DNA of 64,000 nt from Sediminimonas qiaohouensis DSM 21189 (GCF_000423645.1 NZ_AUIJ01000001.1:124001-188000), one strand, 5' to 3'. Shown: positions 10,001 through 18,464, counted from the stretch's first letter. The notes: a model not told the origin generated them from the letters alone. Translations and numbers: made by a program.

Positions 10001-10599
10001 CCCAGCATGTCATAGGAAAAGGTATACCCTTGGGCGGCGCGGGCTTTGCCGCGCTTGACCGCCTCGCCGATATCACGGCCCAGCACGAACTGGTGGCCCA
10101 TCTCGCGCATCGCGCGCCCCACCGCGGTGCGGATGACAGGTTCGCCCAAGCGCTTGACCGCGCCGTGCAGGGTGGCGGCGATGCCCGGCGTCTCGTCCTC
10201 TTTGAGGACCTTGCCAGTCAGCATCAGCCCCCAGGTCGAGGCATTGACGAGGCTGGACGACGATTTACCGAGGTGCGCGCCCCATTCGGAGGGGGCGATC
10301 TTGTCCTCGATCAGGTCGTCGATGGTTTCGCGGTCCGGCACGCGCAGCAATGCCTCGGCCAGGCACATGAGCGCGATCCCCTCGGACGTGGACAGGCCGT
10401 ATTCCGCCAGGAACACCTCCATCAGGCCGGGACGCCCCGAACCGCGGATCGACCGGACCAGCCCCATCGCACGCTGACGGGCCGCCTCGCGCACCTGTTC
10501 ATCCAGCGCCGCGTCCGCACGCAGATCGGCAAGGATCGCATCCTCATTGCGGTAATGGGTGGCGCGAATGGTTTCACGCAGATCGGACAAGTTGGTCAT
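7081..10599 (-). CDS. putA: PutA, bifunctional proline dehydrogenase / L-glutamate-gamma-semialdehyde dehydrogenase
   Basis: A 1172-aa enzyme that oxidises proline to P5C (FAD, quinone-linked) and then to glutamate (NAD+), with internal channelling. The N-terminal half has the ProDH barrel signatures YTFSYDMLGEAALT, GISIKLSALHPRYE and VRLVKGAYWDTEIKRAQ. The C-terminal half has aldehyde dehydrogenase motifs SPWNFPLAIF, ETGGLNAMIVD and the catalytic cysteine in SAGQRCSALRCL (residue about 800). No ribbon-helix-helix DNA-binding domain precedes the barrel, so it is a non-autoregulating PutA, consistent with the adjacent Lrp-type regulator. The start at 10599 has AAGGAG 8 bases upstream; the frame extends to 10641 without a better site. 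Confidence 0.97.
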   Translation of the reverse strand: MTNLSDLRETIRATHYRNEDAILADLRADAALDEQVREAARQRAMGLVRSIRGSGRPGLMEVFLAEYGLSTSEGIALMCLAEALLRVPDRETIDDLIEDKIAPSEWGAHLGKSSSSLVNASTWGLMLTGKVLKEDETPGIAATLHGAVKRLGEPVIRTAVGRAMREMGHQFVLGRDIGEAVKRGKARAAQGYTFSYDMLGEAALTAADANTYHKAYADAIQKLAAQCTSSDIRNNPGISIKLSALHPRYEEGQRDRVMAELVPRTLELARMARDAGMGLNIDAEEADRLELSLDVIEEVLRSPDLAGWDGFGVVVQAYGTRAAPVLDWLHALADELDRRIMVRLVKGAYWDTEIKRAQVEGVEVFPVFTRKAATDVSYLSCASKLLAMTDRIYPQFATHNAHTVAAILEMAPDRSLFEFQRLHGMGETLYDVVMKDGDTRCRIYAPVGAHRDLLAYLVRRLLENGANSSFVNQIVDEDVPPEVVAADPFDALDGPAGQRSDAVVDPVALYEPERPNSKGFDLHEVRDIARIEDARAAFAPPHLWQGGPLIAGDVTGGEVLSVTNPANTNEPVGELTLCAPDDLERALEDARVWQAPADQRAAILNRAADLYEEHFGEIFAILGREAGKTPLDAVAELREAVDFMRYYAARGQELSAGPRGTISCISPWNFPLAIFTGQIAAALSAGNAVLAKPAEPTGLLAHRAVQLMHQAGVPRDVLQLVPGHGRDVGPALTGDSRVSGVCFTGSTGTAQRINRTMAEGLSPEALMIAETGGLNAMIVDSTALPEQAVRDIIASSFQSAGQRCSALRCLYLQEDVADGFLKMLFGAMDELRLGDPWSFATDVGPLIDGTAKADFDDYVAQAAKEGRLIKQLDAPEGGHFFGPAVIRVDGIADLEREIFGPVLHLATFRADQIDAVVDAVNGTGYGLTFGLHTRIDGRVEQVTSRLRVGNAYVNRNQIGAIVGSQPFGGEGLSGTGPKAGGPSYVPRFAQQTRVAHEAPSGADASVDQVQARLSSLSQQPLASLDAQELPGPTGESNRLSIVGRGTVLCLGPTVEDAAEQARIAQQNGCRTLSVAPGISGVDCIDGVLPRDALSRLTGVDVVALWSDEADTRAASQALAVREGAIVGLACGPDDLAARCRLERHICIDTTAAGGNAALLAAESDAHAKALSA

Positions 10600-10722
10600 C
10601 GGGCGCTCCTTGCAGACGGACATATATCGCGACATTACCACAAGACGAACAGGCGATTTTCCTGTAGAATGAGGCCAAGCAGTCGTTTATACGGTATTTG
10701 ACGTTAACACGTGAGGATTTGA
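10600..10722. promoter_or_regulatory. Divergent putA-putR control region
   Basis: This 123-base intergenic gap carries the outward ribosome sites of both genes (AAGGAG for putA, GTGAGGA for putR) and AT-rich stretches, including TAGAAT around 10673 and TATACGGTATTTGACG further right. In related bacteria an Lrp-type PutR binds such a region to activate putA in the presence of proline. No binding box can be defined from this sequence alone. Confidence 0.5.
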
Positions 10723-11193
10723 ATGCCGGGACCGGATGAAAATGATCAATTAGACCGGATTGATCGCAAGATTCTCAGGGTGCTGAGCACCGACGGAAGG
10801 ATCGCGGTCACCGACCTTGCCAAACAGGTAGGGCTATCCAAGAGCCCCTGCCAGGTTCGGATGAAAAAGCTGCAGGCGCAGGGGTACATCCAGGGGTTTC
10901 GCGCCGTTCTCAACCCCGAGAAACTGGGTCTGGAGCATGTGACCTTTGTCGAAGTGCGTCTGACCGACACGACCGAGACCGCGCTGGAGGATTTCAACCG
11001 CGCGGTGATGGACGTGCCCGAGATCGAGCAATGCCACATGATCGCCGGCTCGTTCGATTACCTGCTCAAGATCCGCACCACCGACATCCACAGCTACCGG
11101 CAGACGCTGGGCGATGCGATATCGAATCTGCCGCATGTCGGCTCAACCTCGACGCATGTGTCGATGCAGGCGGTGAAGGACACCGCGTTCTAA
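10723..11193 (+). CDS. putR: PutR, Lrp/AsnC-family proline-responsive regulator
   Basis: A 156-aa protein. The N-terminal winged HTH reads DRIDRKILRVLSTDGRIAVTDLAKQVGLSKSPCQVRMKKL. The C-terminal RAM ligand domain includes IEQCHMIAGSFDYLLKIRTTD, a typical Lrp effector-binding segment. It is divergent from putA with a 123-base shared gap, the classic arrangement for the proline-sensing activator PutR of alphaproteobacteria. A role in activating putA is inferred from the family and the neighbourhood. Confidence 0.9.
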   Translation: MPGPDENDQLDRIDRKILRVLSTDGRIAVTDLAKQVGLSKSPCQVRMKKLQAQGYIQGFRAVLNPEKLGLEHVTFVEVRLTDTTETALEDFNRAVMDVPEIEQCHMIAGSFDYLLKIRTTDIHSYRQTLGDAISNLPHVGSTSTHVSMQAVKDTAF

Positions 11194-11199
11194 GCCAGC

Positions 11200-12327
11200 T
11201 TAGCGTATCACGCCATCGCCGCGCAGCCGGGCGACGTCGTCCGCGTCCATGTTCAGGCCTTGCAGAATGCTGTCGGCGTCGCCTCCCGGCGCGCGCGGCG
11301 GTGCGGGCGCGCCGGGCGGCGTGCGGTCGAACCGCGGCGCCGGTGCGGCCTGCATCACGCCGCCGACCCGGGTAAAGGTGCCGCGCGCGGCGTTGTGGGG
11401 GTGCTGCTCGACCTCGTCCCAATCCAGAACCGGCGCGACGCAGGCATCGGTTCCGTCGAAAATCTCAATCCATTCGTCGCGCGTTTTGCGGGCAAACACC
11501 TGCGCATAGAGCGCGCGGCGATCGGCCCACGTGGCGCGGTCGTTCTGATCCTCCAGATGCTCGGGCGGCAGGCCGGCAAGGCGCACCAGTTCGGCAAAGA
11601 ACTGCGGCTCCAGCGGGCCGACGGAAATCGCGCGCCCGTCGCGCGTGGCATAGCAGCGATAGAACGGCGCGCCGCCATCCAGTAGGTTGTTCTCGCGCTC
11701 TTTCGTCCAATCGCCGCGGGCAAGCCACTGATGAATAAGCCCCATCATGGCCGGCACCCCGTCGACCATGGCCGCATCCACCACCTGCCCCTGCCCCGAG
11801 CGGGACCGCTCAAACAGGGCCGAGAGTACGCCAAGCAGCAGGAACATCGACCCGCCGCCGTAATCCGCCACCAGGTTAAGCGGCGGCACCGGCACGTCAT
11901 CGGCGCGCCCCATGGCGCCAAGGGCCCCAGACAATGACAGGTAGTTGAGGTCATGCCCGGCGGTCATCGCAAGCGGGCCCTCCTGCCCCCAGCCCGTCAT
12001 GCGGCCAAACACCAGGCCGGGGTTTTCCGCGTGGCAATCGGCCGGGCCGAGGCCCAGCTTTTCCATCACGCCGGGGCGGAACCCCTCGATAACAATATCG
12101 GCGTTCGCGATCAGGTCCCGCGCCAGCGCCAGCCCCTCCTGCGCCTTGAGGTTCAGCGCGATCGAGCGCTTGCCGCGCCGGTTGACATCGGTCGTGTCGG
12201 CCGGGGCCGAAGCCCTGTCGATCACCACGACATCCGCCCCCAGATCGGCCAGCAACTGCCCCGCCAGCGGGCACGGCCCAAGGCCTGCCATCTCTATCAC
12301 CTTCAACCCATCAAGTGGACCAGCCAT
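11200..12327 (-). CDS. Alpha-methylacyl-CoA racemase (CaiB/BaiF family III CoA-transferase fold)
   Basis: A 375-aa protein. The opening MAGPLDGLKVIEMAGLGP with LLADLGADVVVIDR is the family III CoA-transferase start. The racemase branch rather than a transferase is favoured by AGHDLNYLSLSGAL (catalytic histidine), NLVADYGGGSMFL (aspartate) and the downstream glutamate in PLEPQFFAEL. These three positions match the His/Asp/Glu set described for mycobacterial MCR. It would invert 2-methylacyl-CoA stereochemistry so that branched chains can enter beta-oxidation. The C-terminus contains a proline/alanine-rich stretch. It is convergent with putR (6-base gap), divergent from selD, and has no obvious operon partner. 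Confidence 0.85.
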   Translation of the reverse strand: MAGPLDGLKVIEMAGLGPCPLAGQLLADLGADVVVIDRASAPADTTDVNRRGKRSIALNLKAQEGLALARDLIANADIVIEGFRPGVMEKLGLGPADCHAENPGLVFGRMTGWGQEGPLAMTAGHDLNYLSLSGALGAMGRADDVPVPPLNLVADYGGGSMFLLLGVLSALFERSRSGQGQVVDAAMVDGVPAMMGLIHQWLARGDWTKERENNLLDGGAPFYRCYATRDGRAISVGPLEPQFFAELVRLAGLPPEHLEDQNDRATWADRRALYAQVFARKTRDEWIEIFDGTDACVAPVLDWDEVEQHPHNAARGTFTRVGGVMQAAPAPRFDRTPPGAPAPPRAPGGDADSILQGLNMDADDVARLRGDGVIR

Positions 12328-12514
12328 GCCTTTCCTCCCTCAGCCCCGGCGCGCGTTTCCGGCACGGTCGCAGCCTTGCGCCGGGTTGCCAAGCCGAAAC
12401 CGTAGCCGATCCGCGCGCCGCCGCCGGGGGCAGATGTCGCAGCCCCGTGAATGGCACATCGCGCGGGGATGGGTTAAAGCGTGGGAAACCGTGCAGCCAC
12501 CCGCAAGGATTGCC

Positions 12515-14710
12515 ATGCAACCACAGATCCCCCTGACCCGAGATGTCGTATTGATCGGCGGCGGGCACACACATGCCCTGGCGCTGCGCAAATGGGGAAT
12601 GGCCCCCCTGCCCGGCGCGCGGCTGACCCTGATCAACCCCGGCCCGACGGCGCCCTATTCGGGGATGCTGCCGGGGCATATCGCAGGGCATTACACGCGC
12701 GAGGAGCTGGATATCGACCTGGTTCGGCTGGCGCGGTTCGCCGGCGCGCGCCTGGTCCTGGCGCGGGCGACGGATATCGACCCGCAGGCGCAAGTCGTCA
12801 CCACCTCGGACGGGCGCGAGATCGGGTATGACCTGGCCTCGATCGACATCGGGATCACAGCGGAGATGCCGCGCTTGCCGGGGTTTGCCGAACACGGCGT
12901 GCCGGCCAAGCCGCTGGACATCTACGCGCGGTCGTGGCGGGCGTTCCTTGATCGCGTCGCGGCAGGCGAGGCGCCGCCCGAGGTTGCCGTGATAGGCGCC
13001 GGCGTGGCCGGTGTGGAGCTGTCGATGGCCATGGCCCACGCGATGCGGCCCCACAGCGCCGAGATCAATGTGACCCTGATCGAGCGTAGCGCGGCCCTGA
13101 CCGGGGTCGGCCCGCGCGCCGAGGCGCGGCTGCGGCGCGCGCTGCGGTCCAACGGCGTGACGCTTCTGACCGAGGCGGAGGTGAGCCGCGTCACCGAAGA
13201 CGCGGTCGAGCTATCCAGCGGGAAAAGTGTGCCGAGCGCCTTCACGGTCGGGGCGGCGGGGGCGTTCGCGCATGGCTGGATCGCGCAAGCGCCGCTGCCG
13301 CAGGACGAGGGGTTCGTCAAGGTTGGCAGCGACCTGCGCGTCGAGGGGGTAGAGACCCTGTTCGCCGTCGGCGATTGCGCCCACATGAGCCACGCGCCGC
13401 GCCCCAAGGCCGGCGTTTTCGCCGTGCGGGCGGCGCCGGTGCTGCACCACAACCTACGCGCCGCGCTGACGGGGCGGCGATTGCGCGCGTTCCGGCCGCA
13501 GGGGGATTACCTCAAGCTGATCTCGCTTGGCGGCAAATCCGCCATGGCCGAGAAATGGGGCTGGCCGGTATCGGGGCCACTTTTGTGGCGGTGGAAGAAC
13601 AGGATCGACCAGGGATTCATGGACAAGTTCCGCCACCTGCCCCGCATGGCCGCCCAGCGGCACCCGGCCCGCATTTCCGCCGCCGGGGTGGACGAGGCGC
13701 TGGCGGGCGGCAAGCCGCTTTGCGCCGGTTGCGGTTCCAAGCTGGGCGCGGACAGGCTGGGCGCGGCGCTGTCGGCGCTGCCGGTGCCGCGGCGGGCCGA
13801 CGTTCTGTCGCGGCCCGGCGACGATGCCGCGATCCTCGATATCGGCGGGGGGCGCCAGCAGGTCATCACCACCGATCATCTGCGCGCTTTTACCGAGGAT
13901 ACCGCCTTGATGGCGCGGATCGCGGCGGTGCATGCCCTGGGCGATATATGGGCCATGGGGGCGGCGCCGCAGGCGGCGCTGGCGACCGTCATCTTGCCGC
14001 GCATGTCCGGGCCGCTGCAATCGCGCAGCATGGCCGAAATCATGGCCGCCGCCGCCGAGGTTTTCACCGCCGAGGGCGCCGAGATCGTCGGCGGACATTC
14101 CACCATGGGGGCCGAGACGACGCTTGGCTACACTATCACCGGGCTGTGCGAAGGGACGCCGATCACCCATGCAGGGGCGCGGGCGGGCGACACCCTGATC
14201 CTGACGCGGCCCATCGGGAGCGGCACCCTCTTGGCCGCCGAGATGGCAGGCGAGGCGGATGGGCGCGACATCGCGGCGCTGCTGAAGCAGATGGCGCGCC
14301 CGCAGGGCGACGCGGCGCGACTGCTGAAGGGGGCGCATGCGATGACGGACGTGACGGGCTTTGGCCTGGCCGGACACCTGCTGAGCATCGCCAGGTCGTC
14401 GGTCCTGGGTGCCGAGATCGACCTTGCGGCGGTGCCTGTCTATGACGGCGCGCTGGCGCTGGCCGAAGCGGGGCATAGATCGAGCCTATATCCCGACAAC
14501 GCCGCCGCCGCGCCGGTGACGGGGGCGGCGGGCGCACGAGGGGCGCTACTGCACGATCCGCAAACAGCAGGCGGGTTGCTGGCCGCAGTGGATGCGGCGG
14601 AGGCCGAGAAGATCCTGAGCGATCTGCACGCGGCCGGGGTTCCGGCGGTGGCGATCGGGCGGATGATCGAAGGACCGCCGGGGGTGGTTTGCGCGAGGTC
14701 ATTGCTGTGA
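12515..14710 (+). CDS. selD: SelD fused to an N-terminal NDH-like FAD oxidoreductase
   Basis: A 731-aa fusion. Residues about 1-370 are a pyridine-nucleotide-disulfide/NDH-2-like flavoprotein: VVLIGGGHTHALAL at the start, EVAVIGAGVAGVELSMA as the second Rossmann loop, and LFAVGDCAHM as the FAD-contact motif. Residues about 400-731 are selenide water dikinase: the active-site loop LCAGCGSKLGADRL with cysteine in place of selenocysteine, then GDDAAI, GDIWAMGA, GGHSTMG and DVTGFGLAGHL. It makes selenophosphate from selenide and ATP. The oxidoreductase half may supply reduced selenium, but its reaction is unproven. The ATG at 12515 is chosen for AAGGAT upstream; the frame opens at 11945 inside the divergent racemase gene. 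It faces selU, which consumes selenophosphate. Confidence 0.93.
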   Translation: MQPQIPLTRDVVLIGGGHTHALALRKWGMAPLPGARLTLINPGPTAPYSGMLPGHIAGHYTREELDIDLVRLARFAGARLVLARATDIDPQAQVVTTSDGREIGYDLASIDIGITAEMPRLPGFAEHGVPAKPLDIYARSWRAFLDRVAAGEAPPEVAVIGAGVAGVELSMAMAHAMRPHSAEINVTLIERSAALTGVGPRAEARLRRALRSNGVTLLTEAEVSRVTEDAVELSSGKSVPSAFTVGAAGAFAHGWIAQAPLPQDEGFVKVGSDLRVEGVETLFAVGDCAHMSHAPRPKAGVFAVRAAPVLHHNLRAALTGRRLRAFRPQGDYLKLISLGGKSAMAEKWGWPVSGPLLWRWKNRIDQGFMDKFRHLPRMAAQRHPARISAAGVDEALAGGKPLCAGCGSKLGADRLGAALSALPVPRRADVLSRPGDDAAILDIGGGRQQVITTDHLRAFTEDTALMARIAAVHALGDIWAMGAAPQAALATVILPRMSGPLQSRSMAEIMAAAAEVFTAEGAEIVGGHSTMGAETTLGYTITGLCEGTPITHAGARAGDTLILTRPIGSGTLLAAEMAGEADGRDIAALLKQMARPQGDAARLLKGAHAMTDVTGFGLAGHLLSIARSSVLGAEIDLAAVPVYDGALALAEAGHRSSLYPDNAAAAPVTGAAGARGALLHDPQTAGGLLAAVDAAEAEKILSDLHAAGVPAVAIGRMIEGPPGVVCARSLL

Positions 14711-14792
14711 AACCGCAAGGTTAATTTGTTGTTTTTAATGTTTATTTTGTGACTTAGTGGAGTTGAAGTAGCCGGTGACTCGCCCAACATAA

Positions 14793-14930
14793 GGGCGACG
14801 CCCGTACCGCATGGGGCGGGGTTTAGCTGTGTGCGGCAGGGATGCAAGCAACAGCGGTGCGGCAGAGGACAGGCCTTCGCCAATGCGCCCGCCCCGTGGG
14901 GGGGGGGGGGGGGGGGTACGGGCGCCGCCC
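14793..14930. repeat. Long imperfect inverted repeat between selD and selU
   Basis: The left arm at 14793-14820 pairs with the right arm at 14888-14930. The outer 16 bases (GGGCGACGCCCGTACC against GGTACGGGCGCCGCCC) have one mismatch, and an inner 8 bases (GGGGCGGG / CCCGCCCC) also pair. The right arm is expanded by a G homopolymer at the junction. A second small hairpin follows at 14926-14943. The loop holds a direct repeat, TGCGGCAG, twice. Lying between convergent genes, it may act as a bidirectional terminator or be a small repeat element. No gene is seen in 14711-14992. Confidence 0.6.
14898..14916 (+). repeat. 19-base G homopolymer
   Basis: An uninterrupted run of 19 guanines lies within the right arm of the inverted repeat between selD and selU. 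It is outside any supported gene. Such a tract is prone to slippage in replication and to length error in sequencing. Confidence 0.9.
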
Positions 14931-14992
14931 GGCGAGCCGGGCGATATGCGTGGCAAATGGCGCGCGCCAAGGAGAAGGCAGCGCGCGGCTCG

Positions 14993-16045
14993 CTAGGCGC
15001 TTTGCCGGGCCAGCTCGGCGAGGCGGGCCACCGCGCCCATGAGCGTGGCGTCCTCCAGATCGGGCAAGGGCAGCACCGCCGCGGGCGGGGTGGCGCGAGT
15101 TGCGGACTTGGCGTAGCGCGGATCGTAGTGCCGGGTGATCAGCGCCGCCGCGAGGGCGGTAAAACGCCCCTCCTGCGCCATCTGCTGCCACTCGGCGACG
15201 CACTCGCGGCCATGATAGGGGATCAGCCCGGCCAACCGCTCGGACAGGCGGGCGGGATCGGCCAGCAGGTCGGCATAGGCGTTGGTCAGGAACGCCGCGC
15301 GCGCCTCCAGCGGCGCCTCGACCCGGATGCGCGGCGCGCCAAGCATGGCGGCCCAAAGGCTGGGCGGGATGAGGATATCACCGATCTTGTTGCTTTCGGC
15401 CTCGATGAACAACGGGCGCGCCGGATCGAGCCGCGCCAGCGCCATCGCGACGCGGGATTCGAATGCTTTCTGGCTGGGTTGCGCGGCATCCATCCCCCCC
15501 AGAAGCGAGCCGCGATGCGCGGCCATGCCTTCAAGGTCGATCACTTGCTCGCCCGCCTGTGCAAGGTGGTGCAATAGCCGCGTCTTGGCGGTTCCGGTGC
15601 CGCCATCGATCAGCACCGGCGACAGGCGCAGCGGATGCCGATAGAGCGCATCAACAACCAGCTTGCGATAGGATTTGTACCCGCCCGCGATCAGATCGAC
15701 ACGCCAGCCGATCTGCGCGAGGATGGCCGCGAATGAACCTGACCGCTGCCCGCCGCGCCAGCAATAAACCAGCGGGCGCCAGCCACCATCGCGATCGCTC
15801 AACGCGCCCTCGATGTGGCTCGCGGCGTTGCGCGCGACCAACGCGGCGCCTACCTTGCGCGCAAGAAAGCGGTCCTGTTGCACGTAGATGGTGCCGACGC
15901 GGGCGCGCTCGGCATCCGACAGGACCGGCAGGTTGATGGCGCCGGGCACATGATCCTCGGCGTATTCCGAGGGGCTGCGCACGTCGATGATATCGTCGAA
16001 CGGCAGCTCCGATAGCGCGGCAAGCGATGTCAGTCTCTGCGCCAT
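14993..16045 (-). CDS. selU: SelU/MnmH, tRNA 2-selenouridine synthase
   Basis: A 350-aa protein that replaces sulfur by selenium in the 2-thiouridine at the wobble position of certain tRNAs, using selenophosphate. The N-terminal rhodanese domain starts with DIIDVRSPSEYAEDHVPGAINLP and holds the catalytic cysteine in VYCWRGGQRSGSFA. The C-terminal part has the P-loop LIDGGTGTAKTRLL. Length and domain order match the family. It converges on selD, which makes its substrate. No selA, selB or tRNA-Sec is seen in the window, so selenouridine may be the main use of selenophosphate here. It lies 8 bases downstream of murD on the same strand and may be co-transcribed with it. Confidence 0.92.
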   Translation of the reverse strand: MAQRLTSLAALSELPFDDIIDVRSPSEYAEDHVPGAINLPVLSDAERARVGTIYVQQDRFLARKVGAALVARNAASHIEGALSDRDGGWRPLVYCWRGGQRSGSFAAILAQIGWRVDLIAGGYKSYRKLVVDALYRHPLRLSPVLIDGGTGTAKTRLLHHLAQAGEQVIDLEGMAAHRGSLLGGMDAAQPSQKAFESRVAMALARLDPARPLFIEAESNKIGDILIPPSLWAAMLGAPRIRVEAPLEARAAFLTNAYADLLADPARLSERLAGLIPYHGRECVAEWQQMAQEGRFTALAAALITRHYDPRYAKSATRATPPAAVLPLPDLEDATLMGAVARLAELARQSA

Positions 16046-16053
16046 GGCCGCGC

Positions 16054-17460
16054 CTAAGCCCCGGCAAGGGCAGCGCGGACGCGGGTCATGAAATCCTCGC
16101 CGCGCTGCTCAAAGTTGTCGTATTGGTCAAAGCTGGCGGCGGCGGGGGCCAGAAGGACGGTATCGCCCGGCTCGGCCTCGGCGGTGGCGCGGGCGACGGC
16201 GGTTTCCATGGTGGTGCAGACCTCGGCCTCGATCCCGTCGAGTTGCAGGGCAAAGCCGGGCGCCTCGCGGCCAATGACATAGGCCTTGGCGACGTTACCG
16301 AGCGCGCCCTTGAGCGCATCCAGCCCGCCATCCTTTTCCAACCCCCCGCAGATCCAGCGGATGCGCGTAAACGCCGACAGGGCACGCGCGGCGGCGTCCA
16401 CGTTGGTGGCCTTGGAATCGTTAACGAAACTGACGCCGTTCGCCTCGGCGACGACCTGGCTGCGGTGGGGCAGGCCTGCAAAGCTGGCAAAGCCCGCCTC
16501 GATCACGCGCGGGGCAAGGCCCAGCGTACGCAGGGCGGCATAGGCGGCGCAGGCGTTCTGGTGGTTGTGCACCCCCGGCAGGCCCTTGATCGCGCGCAGA
16601 TCGATCGATCCGGCCTGCCGCCCCTTGCGGTATTCCGACAAGAACCCCTTGCGCGCGAACACGTGCCAGCCCGGCCCGGTCAGCTTGCGCGTGACCGAGA
16701 TGTCGATCATACGGTCATCGCCCGGCGCCTCGCGCATCTGGCCAGCAAGGAACGCGCCTTCGGCCTCATCCACACCGATGATCGCGCGCTCTGGTCCGCC
16801 CTCGGCAAAAAGGCGCCTCTTGGCGGCGAAATAGCCGCCGATGCCGCCGTGACGGTCCAGGTGATCGGGCGACAGGTTGGTGAACACCGCCACGTCGGGC
16901 GTGAGGGCGCGGGCCAGCTCGATCTGGTAGCTGGACAGCTCCAGCACGATAACATCGCCGTTGACGGCCGGGTCGATGTCCAGCACCCCGCGCCCGATAT
17001 TGCCGGCCAGTTGCGCGGGCCTGTTGGCGTGCTCCAGCACGTGATGGATCAAGGCCGAGGTGGTGGATTTGCCATTCGATCCGGTCACCGCGACGACCTG
17101 CGGCGTGACGTCGAAACTGTTCCAGTCGCTGGTGGCGAAAGAGCGGAAGAACAGCCCGATATCGTTGTCCACCGGCACGCCCTGGCGCTGTGCCTCGACG
17201 ATGGCGGGGTGTGGCGCGGGGTAGAGGTGCGGGATGCCGGGGCTGACGATCTGGATGGCAACGCCCTCATACGCGGCGGGGCGCGTCAGATCGGTGATGG
17301 CAAATCCTTCGGCCCCGGCCGCGGCGCGCGCGTCCGGCATGTCATCCCAGCAACGCACATCGGCGCCGCCGGCGCGCAGGGCGCGCGCCGCTGACAGACC
17401 CGAGCGGCCCAGCCCGAGGACGGCCGCCGCTTTGCCTTGGACCCCGCGCACAGGTATCAT
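16054..17460 (-). CDS. murD: MurD, UDP-N-acetylmuramoyl-L-alanine:D-glutamate ligase
   Basis: A 468-aa cytoplasmic ATP-dependent ligase adding D-Glu to UDP-MurNAc-L-Ala. It shows the N-terminal nucleotide fold ([17 protein letters not shown]), the ATP loop [17 protein letters not shown], central [14 protein letters not shown], and the C-terminal domain with [17 protein letters not shown] and [19 protein letters not shown], all diagnostic for MurD. The start at 17460 ([12 protein letters not shown]) is chosen by alignment; the frame continues upstream without similarity. It is separated from ftsW-murG, with which it is usually contiguous, by about 14 kb. Confidence 0.95.
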   Translation of the reverse strand: MIPVRGVQGKAAAVLGLGRSGLSAARALRAGGADVRCWDDMPDARAAAGAEGFAITDLTRPAAYEGVAIQIVSPGIPHLYPAPHPAIVEAQRQGVPVDNDIGLFFRSFATSDWNSFDVTPQVVAVTGSNGKSTTSALIHHVLEHANRPAQLAGNIGRGVLDIDPAVNGDVIVLELSSYQIELARALTPDVAVFTNLSPDHLDRHGGIGGYFAAKRRLFAEGGPERAIIGVDEAEGAFLAGQMREAPGDDRMIDISVTRKLTGPGWHVFARKGFLSEYRKGRQAGSIDLRAIKGLPGVHNHQNACAAYAALRTLGLAPRVIEAGFASFAGLPHRSQVVAEANGVSFVNDSKATNVDAAARALSAFTRIRWICGGLEKDGGLDALKGALGNVAKAYVIGREAPGFALQLDGIEAEVCTTMETAVARATAEAEPGDTVLLAPAAASFDQYDNFEQRGEDFMTRVRAALAGA

Positions 17461-17528
17461 CACGCACTCCGTTTTTGCCTGCCGTAGCGCTATCCGATTG
17501 CGGGGGCCTTGACCAGAGGGCGCGCGTA

Positions 17529-18332
17529 TCAGACGCCATCGAAGCGGCCGCTGCGCCCGGCCCCGGCGGCGAAGCGCGCGGCGCCCGCGATGCCCTCCTG
17601 CTCGAACGTGCCGAGCGACGCCCATTCGCGCGTAAGAGCTGCGGCAAGGGCGCGCGGGGACAGGCGCGCGGACAGGTGATCGGCGCGCATGCACCCTTGT
17701 GGGAAGCGCGTGAGGTCGCGGGCCAGCTCAAGCGCGGCCGGCAGGGCCTGCCCGGGAGCGACGCGGCGATCAGCCAACCCGATCGCGACCGCCTCATCGG
17801 CGGTCACCGCGCGGCCGGTCAGGATCATGTCATTGGCGCGCCCCTGCCCGATTATCCGCGGCAAGCGCACGGTGCCACCGTCGATCAGCGGCACGCCCCA
17901 GCGGCGGCAGAATACGCCGAACACCGCATCATCGGCAGCGACACGCATGTCGCACCACGCCGCCAGTTCCAGCCCGCCAGCGACGGCGTGCCCCTCGACG
18001 GCGGCGATCACCGGCTTGCGCAGCATCAGGCGCGACGGCCCCATAGGCCCCGGCAGCGGCTGCGCCATGGCATCTTTCCAGCCGCCGGGGATATCGACCT
18101 GCGCAATCCAATCGCGCGCCACGCCGCCCGCCGCCGCCTTGAGGTCAAAGCCTGCGCAGAACGCGCCTTGCGCGCCGGTCAACACGGCAGCGTCCACGGT
18201 ATCGTCGGCGTCGAAGGCCATGAAGACATCGAACAGGCACTGCGCGGTGGCCGGATCGACCGCGTTGCGCTGTGCCGGGCGGTTGATCGTGATCACCCGC
18301 ACGCGGCCGTCGTCATGGATTTCCAGCGTCAT
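17529..18332 (-). CDS. Enoyl-CoA hydratase/isomerase (crotonase) family protein
   Basis: A 267-aa crotonase-fold protein. [19 protein letters not shown] is the N-terminal strand-helix signature and [16 protein letters not shown] forms the first oxyanion-hole loop. [27 protein letters not shown] is the second, including the glycine that completes the hole and a glutamate (LELA) in a catalytic position. The acyl-CoA substrate cannot be assigned. It is monocistronic. Its upstream region is now occupied by the Mu-like element, whose left end lies about 125 bases from the start codon. Confidence 0.85.
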   Translation of the reverse strand: MTLEIHDDGRVRVITINRPAQRNAVDPATAQCLFDVFMAFDADDTVDAAVLTGAQGAFCAGFDLKAAAGGVARDWIAQVDIPGGWKDAMAQPLPGPMGPSRLMLRKPVIAAVEGHAVAGGLELAAWCDMRVAADDAVFGVFCRRWGVPLIDGGTVRLPRIIGQGRANDMILTGRAVTADEAVAIGLADRRVAPGQALPAALELARDLTRFPQGCMRADHLSARLSPRALAAALTREWASLGTFEQEGIAGAARFAAGAGRSGRFDGV

Positions 18333-18441
18333 TTTTCATCCCTCGCTGCGGTGGCTGTTGGCGGCCACCCTGCCCCGCGGATGCAGGACAGGGCAAGGTG
18401 TGCGAGGGTGTGGGCGCGCGCGGTGCCTTTTGTCCGCGCGG

Positions 18442-18457
18442 AAAAAAGGCGCGAAAC
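18442..18457 (-). terminator. Left half of an intrinsic terminator split by the Mu-like element
   Basis: Removing the element and one copy of the target duplication rejoins GGCGC-GAAAC-GCGCC preceded by six A. Read on the minus strand this is a GGCGCG stem, TTT loop, CGCGCC stem and six T, a textbook rho-independent terminator for leftward transcription (from the dnaE direction). The other half lies at 26409-26418. In the present arrangement the hairpin is broken. Confidence 0.65.
18453..18457 (+). repeat. Target-site duplication, left copy (GAAAC)
   Basis: The five bases immediately outside the left TG terminus are GAAAC, identical and in the same orientation as the five bases outside the right CA terminus at 26409-26413. 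Five base pairs is the duplication length made by Mu transposase. Confidence 0.9.
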
Positions 18458-18464
18458 TGACGGC

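Noticed and set aside
8194-10701. 835-codon open frame antisense to putA
   Set aside because: Same high-GC shadow effect; PutA is complete on the other strand.
13710-13745. Selenocysteine in SelD
   Set aside because: The active-site loop is encoded with normal cysteine codons and there is no in-frame TGA.
14898-14916. G tract as a phase-variation switch of a gene
   Set aside because: No coding frame or promoter spacing of a supported gene includes it; both neighbours end before it.
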